Origin: Orthonyx spaldingii
Taxonomy: Eukaryota; Chordata; Aves; Passeriformes; Orthonychidae
Length of the DNA stretch: 64,000 nt
Direction: 5' to 3'
NCBI GenBank assembly: GCA_013397795.1
Contig: VZTJ01001769.1
Span: forward strand, 1,509,171 to 1,573,170
Shown here: positions 13,423 to 25,605 of the stretch, one piece after another
Layout: the number at the start of each line of letters is the position of its first letter
How positions within the stretch are numbered: position 1 is the first letter of the stretch
The notes under the pieces: generated by a model
The model's database searches: none
Told to the model about the DNA's origin: nothing
Seen by the model: only the letters and a program-made list of their open reading frames with translations
Program-made: the position numbers and the translations under genes

Positions 13423-14664
13423 TGTGATAGGCTGACCCACCAAATCTGCTCTATCACTTCCCTCCTCAGCTGGGCAGGCAATAGAAGATAGAACAAAAGC
13501 CTCCTGGGTTGACATAAAGGCAGGGAGAGATCACTCACCAATAACCATCATGGTCCAAACAAACTCAACTTCGGAGAAAAAAAAGGGTATTATGAATTAA
13601 ATCAGAGCTGGATAATGAGAAATCTTAAAACCACCTACACTCTAGCCCTCCCTTCTTAACTTTTGTCCTGTTTTTTATTACCTTCTCCCAGGTAGGACAG
13701 GGAAGTTGTAATCAGTTCATCACACATTGTCTCATGCTCCTTTCTCCTCAGGAGAAGGGCTCAGAAGCACAGAATCGCAGAATGGTTTGGTTTGGAAGGG
13801 GCCTTCAAAGATCATTTAGCCCAACCCCCTGCCATAGGCAGGGATATCTTTCACTAGATCAAATTACTCAGAGCCCCATCCAACATGGCCTTGTATATCT
13901 CCACTGGTGACAACTTCTCTGGACAAGCTATTGACTTGTCTCACCACTGTCACTGTATTCCTCACAGTCTTTCCAGGCTCCAGACTGAAGTCCATCTCAT
14001 GGGAGGCAGTCCTCAACAAACTTATCCATCATGAATCCTTCCCATGAGCCACAGTTCTTCAGGAACTGCTCCAGGATAAGTCTCTTCCACAGGGTGTCAT
14101 CCTTTAGAAACAGGCTGCTCCAGCGTGGGTCCACCATGGAATCATAAATCCTGCCAGCAAACCTGCTTCTGCATGGGCTTCTGTCTCCATAGATCCACAG
14201 GTCCTGCCAAGAGCCTGTTCCAGCACTGGCTTTCCACAGTGTCACAGCCTCCTTTGGACATCCACCTGCTCTGATATAGGGCTCCTCCATGGGCTGCAGG
14301 TGGATTTCTGTTCCACCATGGACCTTCGTGGACTGTAGGAGCACAGTTCCCTCACCATGGTCTGCAGTACAGGCTGCAGGGGAATCTCTGCTCCGGCAGC
14401 TGGCACACCTTCTCCCACTCCTTCTTCACTGATCTGAGTGTCTGCAAGGATGTTTCTCTCACATGTACTCACTCTTCTCTTAAATGTCATTATCCCAAAG
14501 ACTGTCACTGATGGGTTTGGCCTTGGCTGGCATCAGGTCCATCGTGGAGTCGTCTGTCATTGGGTCTGTCAAACACATAGGAAGCTGCCAGAAGCTTCTG
14601 GCAGCATCACACAGAAGCCACTACTGTAGCTCCCCCTGCTACCAAACTTTGCCACACCAACCCA
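13423..14664 (-). mobile_element. Solo LTR, avian ERVL-like, interrupted by a CR1
   Basis: Read on the minus strand, the element starts near 14664 (TGGGTTGG...GTAGCAGGGGG) and ends near 13423 (...CTATCACA). It matches the LTR at 24530-25600 along its length. Shared landmarks include the GTAGCAGGGGGAGC start block, CTGCAGGGGAATCTCTGC-type modules, GATGAACTGA and AGCTGAGGAGGG near the 3' end. A CR1 fragment at 13768-13955 splits it, with LTR sequence resuming on both sides. The AATAAA seen in the other copy is degraded here. The flanks GTATT (13418-13422) and GTACA (14665-14669) share only GTA, so the target-site duplication is decayed or the ends are slightly misplaced. Open frames inside it are LTR sequence, not genes. 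Confidence 0.85.
13768..13955 (-). mobile_element. CR1 LINE 3'-end fragment nested in an LTR
   Basis: The + strand reads AGAATGGTTTGGTTTGGAAG and continues through the familiar avian CR1 3' end in reverse orientation (GATCATTTAGCCCAACC, then CCATCCAACATGGCC, then ACTTCTCTGG). CR1 copies are usually 5'-truncated, and this one retains about 190 bases of the 3' end. LTR sequence flanks both sides, so the CR1 inserted after the LTR. It carries no coding capacity. Confidence 0.88.
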
Positions 14665-14669
14665 GTACA

Positions 14670-17600
14670 GCCCTTAAAGAGATGACTAAGATGATTTTTT
14701 CTTCATGTTAAATTAGAATAAACTGAAGAGATTTTCTGGTGTTCATTTACAGCATGGTTTAGTTCTTTTCATTGAATTACTGAACTTGCTCTGTCTGATC
14801 AATTCCCTTCCAGTGCAAACACAGAACAAATATATTTTCCATTCTTGCTTGGCACTCCATTTCTTTTTAATTGTACAAATTTTGATACTTATGTTTTAGA
14901 TTTGCTTGTGGAAAAACACATTGAAGTAGAGTTCTCACTTGTCAGCTATGAAGGGCAAAGAATGCTTTTTCTTGTGTACCCTTCTGGATAAATACATATT
15001 ATATGGTCATCTGTTATAGTGAGGACTTACATTTAATAACCAGGTAGCACCAAATAACAAATAAGCAAACAGTGCCAAATAACTCAGTAGGAAGTTTTAA
15101 TTTTCCTGCAATTATTCAGACAACCTAATGTAAGTGACACCGAGTATGTTGAAGTACTTCACCCATTTTGTTGATATATTTTTCAGGAGAATGTTAACCA
15201 TGCCTGAAGGAGTCTGGTAAAATATATTGAAATTACACAGCATAATCACATCTGTGAAATTCTTGACAAAATAAAACTTTCCAGAGAGCAGTTGTCAACC
15301 TTGTACTATGCCCTGGCATATTTTGAAAAAGGCTTCAACCTGATGAATAACATTCACAGTACAAGTTATGCTTCTCTGCAGCTGGTGAGCTTGTCATCTT
15401 TGATTCTCATAAAATGTGTTGGTTCTCCACTGGAAATATTCTCACCATCTTTTTCTGTCTATGATAACTTAGCAGCAAATCTGCAGTTTAAATTCCCTTA
15501 GGATTATGAAAATCATAAGTATAAATCTATTGGGGAAACTCTTGTGATTGTTTTTGTCATCTTTAGTTTTTATATCCATCATTTTTTAAAGTAAGATTTT
15601 CAGCAAAATTGAATGTAAGTGCATTTTGGTGATGTGAATATTTGTCTCCTCTCATAAACTGTAGAAGCATAAACTGTGGCAGTGCAAACTTTTTTGTTCC
15701 CTTGTTATTTGAAGATCAAACAATAGAGATTTTACTGTGACCTGACTGATTCTTTTCCTTTGTAGAGAATAAATATATATCCACGTAGAGTGAAGAAATG
15801 TTTAAAATATTTATAAGTCAAACACGTGCATACACATTTAATCTGTCTGTTTAATACAGATCTGTCATAGGAAAAAATAAATATGTCAAAATGAAATAAT
15901 AATGTTCACGACATACAGGAAATAAATGTGGAAAAATAGGCCAGCCATGAAAATAATTTTTTTAAAAAGATTTTGCAGAATAGTCAGATTTTGCAGAATA
16001 GTTGATTTCGAGAAGTCTTTCTCTCATTCTTTAATGAAGCCTACCTGCACGGCATTTTTGCTGTGTTGATTGATACAATATGTAAGGCTACATGTTTTCC
16101 CAATTATCACAAATAGTCTCCAAATATAATTCAGAACTTAGATGGCCTTCATTGAACAGTTATCAGAGCCAAGTAGTGAGTTGCTTTCCATGGCAATGGA
16201 AAGAAATTGAACAAAATGGAAATGAAACTTACAGACCTCTTGGGGTTTTGTTTAAGATAAATTATTTGTAAAAGTAAACTCAGTAACAATGACTAATTAA
16301 TTATGAATTGGAAATCCACAGTGGAATATGCAGGGTTTTTAATATTAACCAAATCAAAGATACTATGTAAAAAATGTACTTTTGACAGATCAGTTTAATT
16401 GTAGTTATATTTACTGCACTGAATCGCTGTAAACATGCTCTAGGGAATCCTAGCACTACTTTACTGGAGGTTTAAGGTCTACTCTCATGCTGAAATCTGT
16501 AAAAACAGGAATTACTCCTAATATTCTGAGTCCACCAAGAAATCATAAGTATTGCTTTGAAAATTTTATTATGTTTATCCCTGAAATATGTGATGACACC
16601 CAGCCGGGTTGAAGAGGTGGTTCTAGGATTTACCTAGATCTATTTCTACAGTAAGGTATCTGAAGGGGAAAGTTTTTTAAACTCACCCAGCATCCCTCAC
16701 TCACTCAACAACTTATCCACACTACAGGTTTTCATGAGGTTATAAATTTTTAAATTAGGGAAACTCAAAAGTGTTTACATAGAAAGGAATAGAAATAAAA
16801 GCAATTTATGAACATCTTTGCTCTTTCCACACTGTGTCCTTCTGGACAGGTTCAATTTAGTGTCAGCCAACTCTGAGTGATAAAACACTGGGCTTTTCAC
16901 CATTCCCTCTAAAGCTTATGTTTTCAGCTTCCTTCTCTTAAGAGTCTCTTTCCATTGCTGTGTCCTTGTTTTTATCTCAATCTTTCCTGTCCCTGACACA
17001 CCTTATAGTCTGATCTCGGAGCTTTCCTGCTGGAGCGTCCCTAGTTCCCCTCCAAGATGGAACATTGTTCTTACCCATCTATCTGATGGGGCACATCTGC
17101 CCCAGTGTGGTCTAAGGAAAGCAGATACCTGAGTGGTTTAGAGACTGACATCTTGAGTTGTGGCACAAACACAGTCTGTATGATGTGTTTAAGAAGTTCT
17201 ACTCTCGTTAACCTCTTGCTCAGTTGTAGCTTCTGAAACCGTCCTGTAAGGTGGATTGGTAAGATGAGGATAGTTCTTTACAAGAGTGAGTGATTTATTT
17301 TGGACCATTCCAGTCTTAAAACTAAAATACAAAGTTTCTGGACTGTTTAGAGGGTAGAACCTGGAAGATATTCATCTGATGAAAAAAGGGATTATATACT
17401 CTTGAGAGTTAAGTCTCCAAGGAGAGCCTAAGCAGAGAGGTACCTATAGGCCGTGATTTTGAGGCCAGTCAAGGACCAGCCAGGACCGTGGGTGGCAGCT
17501 GCTTTTCCTTGACTACAGACCACCTTATAATAGATGCTTACAGTTTATATGTATAGGGAAATTCAAGCTACTTTTCTTGCACTGCTGTGTTTAAGTCAGT

Positions 17601-20600
17601 GAAATTCTCTGTCTGTTGAACTTGCTGTCTTCCCAATAAGATCCAAATTGTTACTTATTGGGTGTGTTAGTCTCTGGAGGTGTTTTTTTCTGTGGTGTGA
17701 AATCTCACAAGTGATCATAATTTCCAGAACTGCTCTGTGTGTGTTACTGAACTTCCATCACATCTTGACTCTTTGTGTCTTCTGACCCCACAACACACAT
17801 AATTTGCAAAAAATCAGTATTCAGGCGCTTTTCAAAATGAATAAAACTATAAATTATTCCTGTCTGTTTTTAATCAGTTCCTCAGCACTTTTGATACAGT
17901 TTCAAACCAGTTATGACCAACATTTATTTCTTTTTCAGTGTGCATTGTCCTGATTCACAACATATGTTGTAAAATAAAATTTGTGGATAAAAGTTCTTGT
18001 TTGGCAAAGGTACTGAAAAAATCATACTCTTTTCTTGGGACTTAATTTATGGAATATCTTTTGGGTTGCCTCCTTCAACTTTAAAGGAAATAACATTTCT
18101 TAGACAGTAACCTGGCTCAACCTTCAATTCTGAGCAAGACTTTTAGACTTAAACAGTAGCTGAAGGTAGCATCTTCCAATTTAAGGGTAGCCTTCCAAAG
18201 TGTGAAGAAGGTGCTGGTCTGCCCTGTGTTATCCCATACAGCATTGGTTTATTGAGGGTCTTGGACAAAGCAGAAATAGATGGGCACATCTATTGCTTAA
18301 ACAAAACCTCTCCATTTTCTGTGAATTAGGGTACCTGTTCTGCTATCCTTATGACTGTGCTTATGTACACAAAAGTCTCTGCTCACCTGACAGACTGTTG
18401 GGCTTCAGCAGAGCTCCACAGTCACAGTTTCTGAATCTAATGCCGTAGAGAAAATGGCTGATGTCTCAAATGAGGGCATTTTTTAGCAGAGGAACATGGT
18501 TATTTTTCAAGTTCCTTACTGCCATTTTTCCATTTCATAAAGACTTAGGTTGTTTTATATCAAAAAAAAGTTATATGGTTTGGAGAGCTATTTTAATCTG
18601 TTAAAGTTTTGAGTAGTAGGGACCTCAGGCAAGAACAATTCTCACTGTTAAGTAGGAGATTAAAGCTGAGGTCTAAGATTTGCATAATGTAAAAGGTGTA
18701 CGTCATTGTAAGTATCATTAATACTTTTTAGTCCTTAGGCAATTAATAATAGGACAACTTTAGAATTTGCCTTTGGGTAGTATCTCTTAACATAACAGCA
18801 TATCAATATATTATTTGTTTAATTTTATTTGATTTCTATTTCCCAGTTTGGTGGTGTTGTTTCCTCGAAGGAGTTATGAAACCATCTAAATTCTGCTAAT
18901 GCTTCCATAAAAGACTTATAATAAATATTTCTTCCAATCTTTAGTATCACCAGGCATATAATATATGTCTTATTTTTCTTTTGCAAAGCATGTAAGATTT
19001 TATGGCAGTCTCTGAAGCAACAGATTATTGCTAGCACTTCACTGTGACCCTCAGTATGACCCTTGATGAAAGGAAGCGTTCTCTCTTTTTATCTCAGTGA
19101 GCTCCAGATGGTAGTTTCTCTCACAGATCAAATTCACAAGTTTTTATTAGGCTTTTGTTTTAAAAATGAACATAGAGAATTTTCAAAGTTCTTTTCTTGA
19201 ATGATGGGTTCATGGCCTTAACATTTAAAAAAACTTGTGAATCTGCCCACTCATTTGCCCAGGCAAGTGGGGGTGTGGATAAATTTGGTTTTTTTTCTGT
19301 GGGGGTTAAGTGTGAAGTGGGGAGACAACAAACGAGCTGAGGGTTGACTGAAATACCATTTTGTCTGTATCAGTTGGTATAATGTAAGTCATGTGAGGCA
19401 ATTTTTTGCATAGACTGGAATTTTCCTTGGAAGTGTGGTTGAAATCATAACGGATGATCACTGTGAAATTAAACACTGCGATTTCTGAAGCATTCCTGCC
19501 TTTCATAGATGTGCTGTAAAATAGGCTAAAATTGAATAGTCTATGCAATTTGGCGTCTTAGAGCCGTACACAATGTTTCTTGCTGATGCTAAGGAAACAC
19601 TATCATGGACACCAATATAAATCATTTAAGAGTCACTTTAGTATATCTTGAGAATGAAAACCAAAACATCCTCACTGTTCTTGCAGGTCTTGATGAAAGA
19701 TTGAACTGATCTTCTGGCACATTGGAGGGAGAGTTTTGCTTTTTTGCAATGTATGCTGTAGTCCTTATTTATGTAGTTGTTCAGCCTTCAACTGATGTCA
19801 CCTTTTGATTCAAGCAGACAGAAAAGAGGTAACCTGAAAGGTATGATGATTAAGGTTTTTTTGACATCTTTGAGAGTCTGTTCCCACACTTTGCCTGAGT
19901 TCTAGATAGAATAATTGTGCTCTGTTGACTTTAGTTTTCTGTATTTGTAGCTGGATTAGGTTTTATCTTTTTTTTTTCCTGACATGCTGAGTCTGTCACA
20001 GCAGTTGCCAGATTACAGCTCAGGTTTCACAGTGTTTTGATGGTGAAAAGAAGTGATTTGTACATCTAGTGTTTGTATATTCTGACTTTAGATACCCCAG
20101 CAAGTCTTCCAGTGAGACCAGACAGGGTTGGATGTCTCTTATCATTGCATGACTCATAATCATCTTTGAGACCCAAGGACAGGAGAGACTCTAAGCCCCT
20201 CTCAGACTGCGCTTTGACTTTTCTGTCAGACGTCTCCTGAATTCATAAGGATGAATAGTTCTATACTGTTTACAGTATCTGAAGAGTGATCTATATATAT
20301 CTCTGTAGATATATGTGGTTTTTCAGTAAGCACTGTTCAGGATCCCATTGTGGTAAGGGCACTGCAGCCTTAAAGAAAAATACGTAAGATATTTCCTACC
20401 ATAACTTTGTGGAAAGGAAGAATAAAGTGTGAAAAAGAAACTCAAAATCAGGAGGTAATCTCCTAGCTTTATTTCTACTGCTTTGGTCTGGATTTTTTGT
20501 TTGTTTGGGTATTTTTATTTGACATTTTATCCTCTCATCTGTTTTCCATTCTTGGTTCTGGAGCAGCTGAGTTGTCTCTGCTTTAAACTAACAATGTTGG

Positions 20601-23600
20601 TAAAGAAGAGGATCCTGCCATGTTGAAGAGGTAGAACAGCTAATTAAATTGTGTCCACAGATGTTAGGGAACTATTGCAGTTTAGCCAGGAGGTACCTGC
20701 TTTAAACTGTGTTGGGTGGAACAACTAGTATAGTTGTGACTGCAGGGATGGAGCTTAGTATGGGGCCTAACTTATAAGGGCATCAGTGAGAACATACACT
20801 GTAAATAAAAACACATGCTGTAGAGTCAGGGCCTTCTGCTGTCTTACAGGGACTTGGAGCCTTCCAACTAGAGAAAACCCTTGGGATCGTTTTGTCTCAC
20901 AGTGTTAAATCACTATGTGTTAGCACAATTATATATATGGGGAGAAAATTGAGGGTAGGTGTATCCTGCTGCTGAATCATGCTGAGTGCAAATGTCAAGG
21001 GATTATTACAGGAGTGTAGAGCTGTTTATAATGTACAACGATCCATTTATATGTTGCTCTTACACAAAATATACAGCTCATTTAATTCAAAAAAACCAGT
21101 TAAAAGTATTGGGGTAGAGAGGTAGGTGATGCTGAATGAATCAGGAAGTAGAAAATAAAGATATGGGTCCTGTCTAATCAGTCCAGTGTTGATAGGGACA
21201 AAAATCTTACTATGGTTTCTCATACAGGGGAAGTCTTAAGTTATAAGAAAATTAAGTTCTAGAATTATATCCTTGTTTCTTTGTTTTAATGTCATCTGTA
21301 AGTTACTTATAATACTTTAAGTTACTCTTATAATTTGTAACCATAGCCTAGTTTATACCCCCAATTTAAAATAATTGCCTATCATGTGATACTGAAAAGT
21401 CTTCTGGTTTTATTTCTTTATTAGCATTTTTTAATTTTCTGATTGAAATACAGCTAACAAAAAAATCTCAGATGTATCTCAAATAGGAAGCATTCTATCC
21501 TGTTTCTCCTGTCAGTAGTGGTCAACAGATGCTGGTTTAAAGAACTCAGACAAGCAGTTGTGTAATTGCTCTCACCAGATTATTCTCTGATCTTTACACA
21601 ATTGTAAAACTAGTTAAATGATAAATATGTATTGTGCACCAGTATGTAGTTTAATGGAAGAAGTTACGTAAGGCTCTTTCTTTGGTGAGATTGGTAAAAT
21701 ACTCCTCTCCAGTGCAGTGACCACATATCCATGGCTGACCTGAGCAGAAGCCAAGCCAGACAGATCAAGAAGTTGCCTGACTCAAGAAGTTGAGTTTACA
21801 GACTCAACAGAGGTAGCTTGGCAGGGTGCATGAGTGTGAGAAAGCTGGATAGCAGTGTGTAAGAAACAGTAGTTCAATACTTGGCTGAGCCAGTCTAGCT
21901 CATTGTGACCAGCTGGGACCCAGCCAATTCCCTTCATCCTATTTCCCCCCTGTTTTCCGTGCTTGAAGCCACTTGCTCCCACTGCTCACCTCTCAGGCAA
22001 GTGGAACTCCTCACTGGTGTGGTGTAATGCCCTAATCCAGGAAAAATGACTCCTTTTATTGTTAGGTTCATTTTTCTGCTGGTTTCTTCTTTGCCTGTCC
22101 TCAGCATGGAGTCCAGACAGGACCACTGCAGTGTCAGGGAGAGTGGGTTGAGAGGACCCAGTAGGCATCTGTTGATAAGGATTCTCCCTGGTATTATGTG
22201 GGGATGATCATTCAGAAAATCAGAGCTATGATTTGTGAGATTTTGGTTGTCAAATTACAAGAGTTTGGTCATATTGAGAGATCAACAAAATGGTAATTGC
22301 TGCCAATTAGGAAGTAAGAAAAGCAGAGCTATGCAGCACTGACTGAAAAGCATCAAACTTTGACACTTTTGTAAAGGCATCTACCTATTTAATTTTTAAT
22401 GGTAATTACCAGCATATGGGAAATTAGAAAATATTAAAGTGTTTCTGGCTTTATTAAAAAAGATCTTTAATACTGCAAAAGGTTACACAGGCTTCTGTTG
22501 TTCATGTATATAACAGGTGCACTTACATTACATGTTTAGAAGCAATTTTTCCTTTAAAAGAAAAACAGCTCATCACATTGTGATGGCATTTGTATCTTTT
22601 CTCCTTAACAGCTTAGCACAAATTTCTATAGACCTGTTTTTGAAGATTTGGATTATCAGGCATTCGCCAGTGTTGACAATTCCATAAAAGACACTGAAGC
22701 AAATACTAGTGTAAATCTAATGTAAATAACATTTAAAGGAGTCCTTCATTTTTACAGTCTGGGTGCTAATTGCTTTACAAAGTGTGTCTTAAGATATAGA
22801 ACCAGTTATTTTAAGAACCATTGGTTTTCTCTTTTGTTAAGCTCTATGCCTTGAATGTCTTCTCAAGGTAATCTGCATATATTTCTACCTTATGCACCCA
22901 AGTCATATATCAGTTTTATTTTGAAATGTTCAACACATTGACTTCATTGTCTTGTTTTAAGTTATGATTTTTTTCCTGCCAGTTGAATCTTTTTTCTCTC
23001 TTCCCTGCATCCTTCCTATATTTCAAAATCATAAGAATAATTAAGATTAAAACAGTATACATCAGATACAATTGTGTATTTATTCACATACTATTGATAA
23101 AAAAGCATTGCACCAGGCTTTGTACTAATGACTGTGGGAAAATTCATAGAAGAGCCCCATTTGAGAATGAATCCTTACAACAGCAGGTGATAGTTCTATG
23201 AAAAGGCAGATTTGGTAGCAATTTTAGCTCATAGGAATGAACCTTTTCACCTTCAATCTCTCTTTCCTACCTATGCCATGCAGCTACATGCCTTTTAAGA
23301 TTTACGTAACCATGATTGAACTGGCTAAAGAAGTGTGGAAGAGTTCAAATATGAGGGGAAGGGTATTATTTCAGATGTAGTTTAAGTCTCTCATCCTCTT
23401 TGCAGGGCAGTTCCACAGACTTGCTGGAACAGCAGCTGGAATGCTGGAACAGCTCTGCAGCAGGCTGAGGGGGAAGAAGAGGCAACTCCTTACGATAGCC
23501 TTGTTGGCAAAGGAAGTTCTCTTTCTCAGCCAAGTTGCTTATTTCCATGTTAAAAAATGAAATGTTTTGTTTGTCAAGATCTACCTTTCCATATAGTCTT

Positions 23601-24524
23601 GTTGACCCAAAAGGATAATACAGAGGTTTTTAAAGCTTTAAATTAAAGTGCATTATTTGTAAAGTTTTGATTTTCTTTTTCATCAGATCTACATCCAGCT
23701 ACCTGTCTTATGCTGGAACAGGCAGGTTATCTTGCTCTTTGTCTGAGTTACAAAATAGTGTCTCACACTTAAGTACAATTAAAATAAGGAAGTCAGAGAT
23801 CTTCCCTTAGACTGCCCAAGTCTTTTGACTTAAAACTGCTTAAATATGTTTCAACATCCTCACTGGTTGCTGTTAGGATGGAAACTGCTTTTTCACCCTT
23901 GTATGATATAGTTACTTTTTCATTCCTCTCTACAAATGGAGAGTAAAAATATTTTGTGCACTTCTTTTGCATTATCAATATTTTTTCTGTCTTTATCAGT
24001 GGTCTATGCCATTCCTTAAATTCCTTTTTTATTCCATAATGCTTTTCAAAACCCTGCTTATTTCCCAATAAAATAAATTTAATTTTATGTCTTTGTCATC
24101 TCTCATTACTTTTTGCATCAATATAAAGTGCTATTTCTTTAATTTTGTTGCTCATTTCTTTTCAAGTTCTGTTGTCATTTCATCATTGAACAAGAGAGTA
24201 TATTTTAAACAAAGTGATTATTTCTCTTGACTATGAAAGCCTATGATAAACAGTTGGAAAAGCTGAAGTCCATACTTGTTTGCCACTGCATGGCAGATAA
24301 ATTCGTTTGACAATACTTGTTAATTAACTTCTCAGTGTGTGCAGTTGAAAATCTCCTCTCATTTATCTTTGGACACAGGAGTTTTCAAATATATTAGATC
24401 AGAAGTCAGAAGAGACATCAAGGTAATTTTTATTGAATGCTAAACTCTCACTAGATTGCAGGTATAGCATCATGCACATATAAAGTATGCTTATATGTGT
24501 ACAAAGGGTCCAAAATTATTATGA
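14670..24524. other. Intronic DNA, no gene or recognised repeat
   Basis: This is AT-rich and unassigned. Small structures seen are an 18-bp tandem duplication at 15968-16003, a 7-bp inverted repeat (GTTGAGT at 21789, ACTCAAC at 21802) and a repeated GCTGGAACAGC motif near 23423-23456. The longest frame, 91 codons at 23793-24068 on the minus strand, is rich in Lys and Glu but has no domain I recognise and no splice or promoter context. No PRKN exon was found. Confidence 0.6.
15968..16003. repeat. Tandem duplication, 2 x 18 bp
   Basis: AGATTTTGCAGAATAGTC is followed directly by the same 18 bases with a final T instead of C. It looks like a recent replication-slippage duplication in AT-rich intron. 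No function is implied. Confidence 0.9.
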
Positions 24525-25605
24525 ATAATTGTGTTGGTTATGCACAGCCTGGTTTTTCGTAGCAGGGGGAGCCACAGACGTGGCTTCTATGAGAAGCTGC
24601 TAGAAGCTTCCACCTTGTCTGGCAGAGCCAATCCCTGATGGCTCTGGAGATGGACATGCTGCTGGCCAAGCCTGGGCCAATTAGAGAGGTTGGTAACACC
24701 TATGTGATGACAGATTTAAGAAGAAAATCAAAACAAAGTGGGCACAGTTTGGTTTTTTTTTTCCTCTAGTCAGAGAAGAGGAGGAAGTGAGAACATGTGA
24801 GGGAAACAACATGGAGACACCAAGGTCAGTGGAGGAGGGGGAGGAAGTGCTCCAGGTGCCGGAGCCAATATTCCTCTGCAGGCTGTGGTGATGACCATGG
24901 TGAAGCAGCTGTGCCCCTGCAGCCCATGGGATCCACGGGGGATGCAGAGATCCACCCACAGCCCGTGGGGGAGGTGCTCACACTGGAGTGGGTGGATGCC
25001 TGGAGGAGGCTGTGATCCAGTGGGAGAGCCAGTGGAGAGAGGGGTCCCTGAGCCCAGGCTGGAGCAGCCTGTCCTTGGAGGACTGCACCCATACCACAGT
25101 GGTTTTGGGAGGATTGTGTGCCCATGAGAGGGACTCGTGTTGTGGCAGTTTGGGAGAACTGCTGCTCGTGAGCTTTGGAGCCATGCTGGAGAAGTTCTTA
25201 GAGAACTGTCTCCCATAGGAAGGGACCCCATGGCATAGCATGGGAAAGACTCCTCTCCCTGAGCAGCAGAAGAAAACCTCGGTTGATGAACTGACCAAAA
25301 CCCCTACCCCCTCTCTCCCTGCAATGTCAGTGGGAAGGAGGAAGGGGCTGGGGGAAAGAAAAGGTGTTGTTAAGGGGTTATTTTGCTTCTCATTATCCTC
25401 CTCTGATTTTGTTAGTAATAAATTCATTTCGTACTTTTAAGTTGAATCTGTATTGCACTTGGAGTGTTTTCTCCCAGTCCTTATCTCAACTCATCCACCC
25501 TTCATTTAAATTTTTCTCTCCTCTGCCCAGCTGTAGCAGGGGAGGGTGAGTGAGCAGCTTTTGTGGGTGCCTGGCATTTGGCCAGTGTCAAACCATGACA
25601 ATAAT
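24525..25605 (+). mobile_element. Solo LTR, avian ERVL-like, with 5-bp target-site duplication
   Basis: The LTR is 24530-25600 (1071 bp), beginning TGTGTTGGTTATGC and ending AACCATGACA. ATAAT flanks it exactly at 24525-24529 and 25601-25605. A 5-bp duplication fits class III (ERVL) or class I insertions. The element has an AATAAA signal at 25417-25422 and a middle part built of repeated GC-rich modules of the type 'GCTGGAGCAG...GGACTGC' spaced some tens of bases apart. No internal gag/pol sequence is present, so it is a solo LTR left by recombination. Overlapping frames of up to about 150 codons on both strands arise from the GC-rich modules and are not genes. Family assignment is from memory of bird LTRs and from similarity to the copy at 13423-14664. 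Confidence 0.92.
25417..25422 (+). promoter_or_regulatory. LTR polyadenylation signal AATAAA in sense with PRKN
   Basis: AATAAA sits about 180 bases before the LTR 3' end, followed by T- and GT-rich sequence. Being in the same orientation as PRKN it could in principle end transcripts early, but nothing here shows that it is used. Confidence 0.55.

Noticed and set aside
24770..25231. A 153-codon Pro/Ser-rich minus-strand frame, and several overlapping frames on both strands
   Set aside because: All lie inside the solo LTR at 24530-25600, whose GC-rich repeated modules contain few stops. They are not genes.
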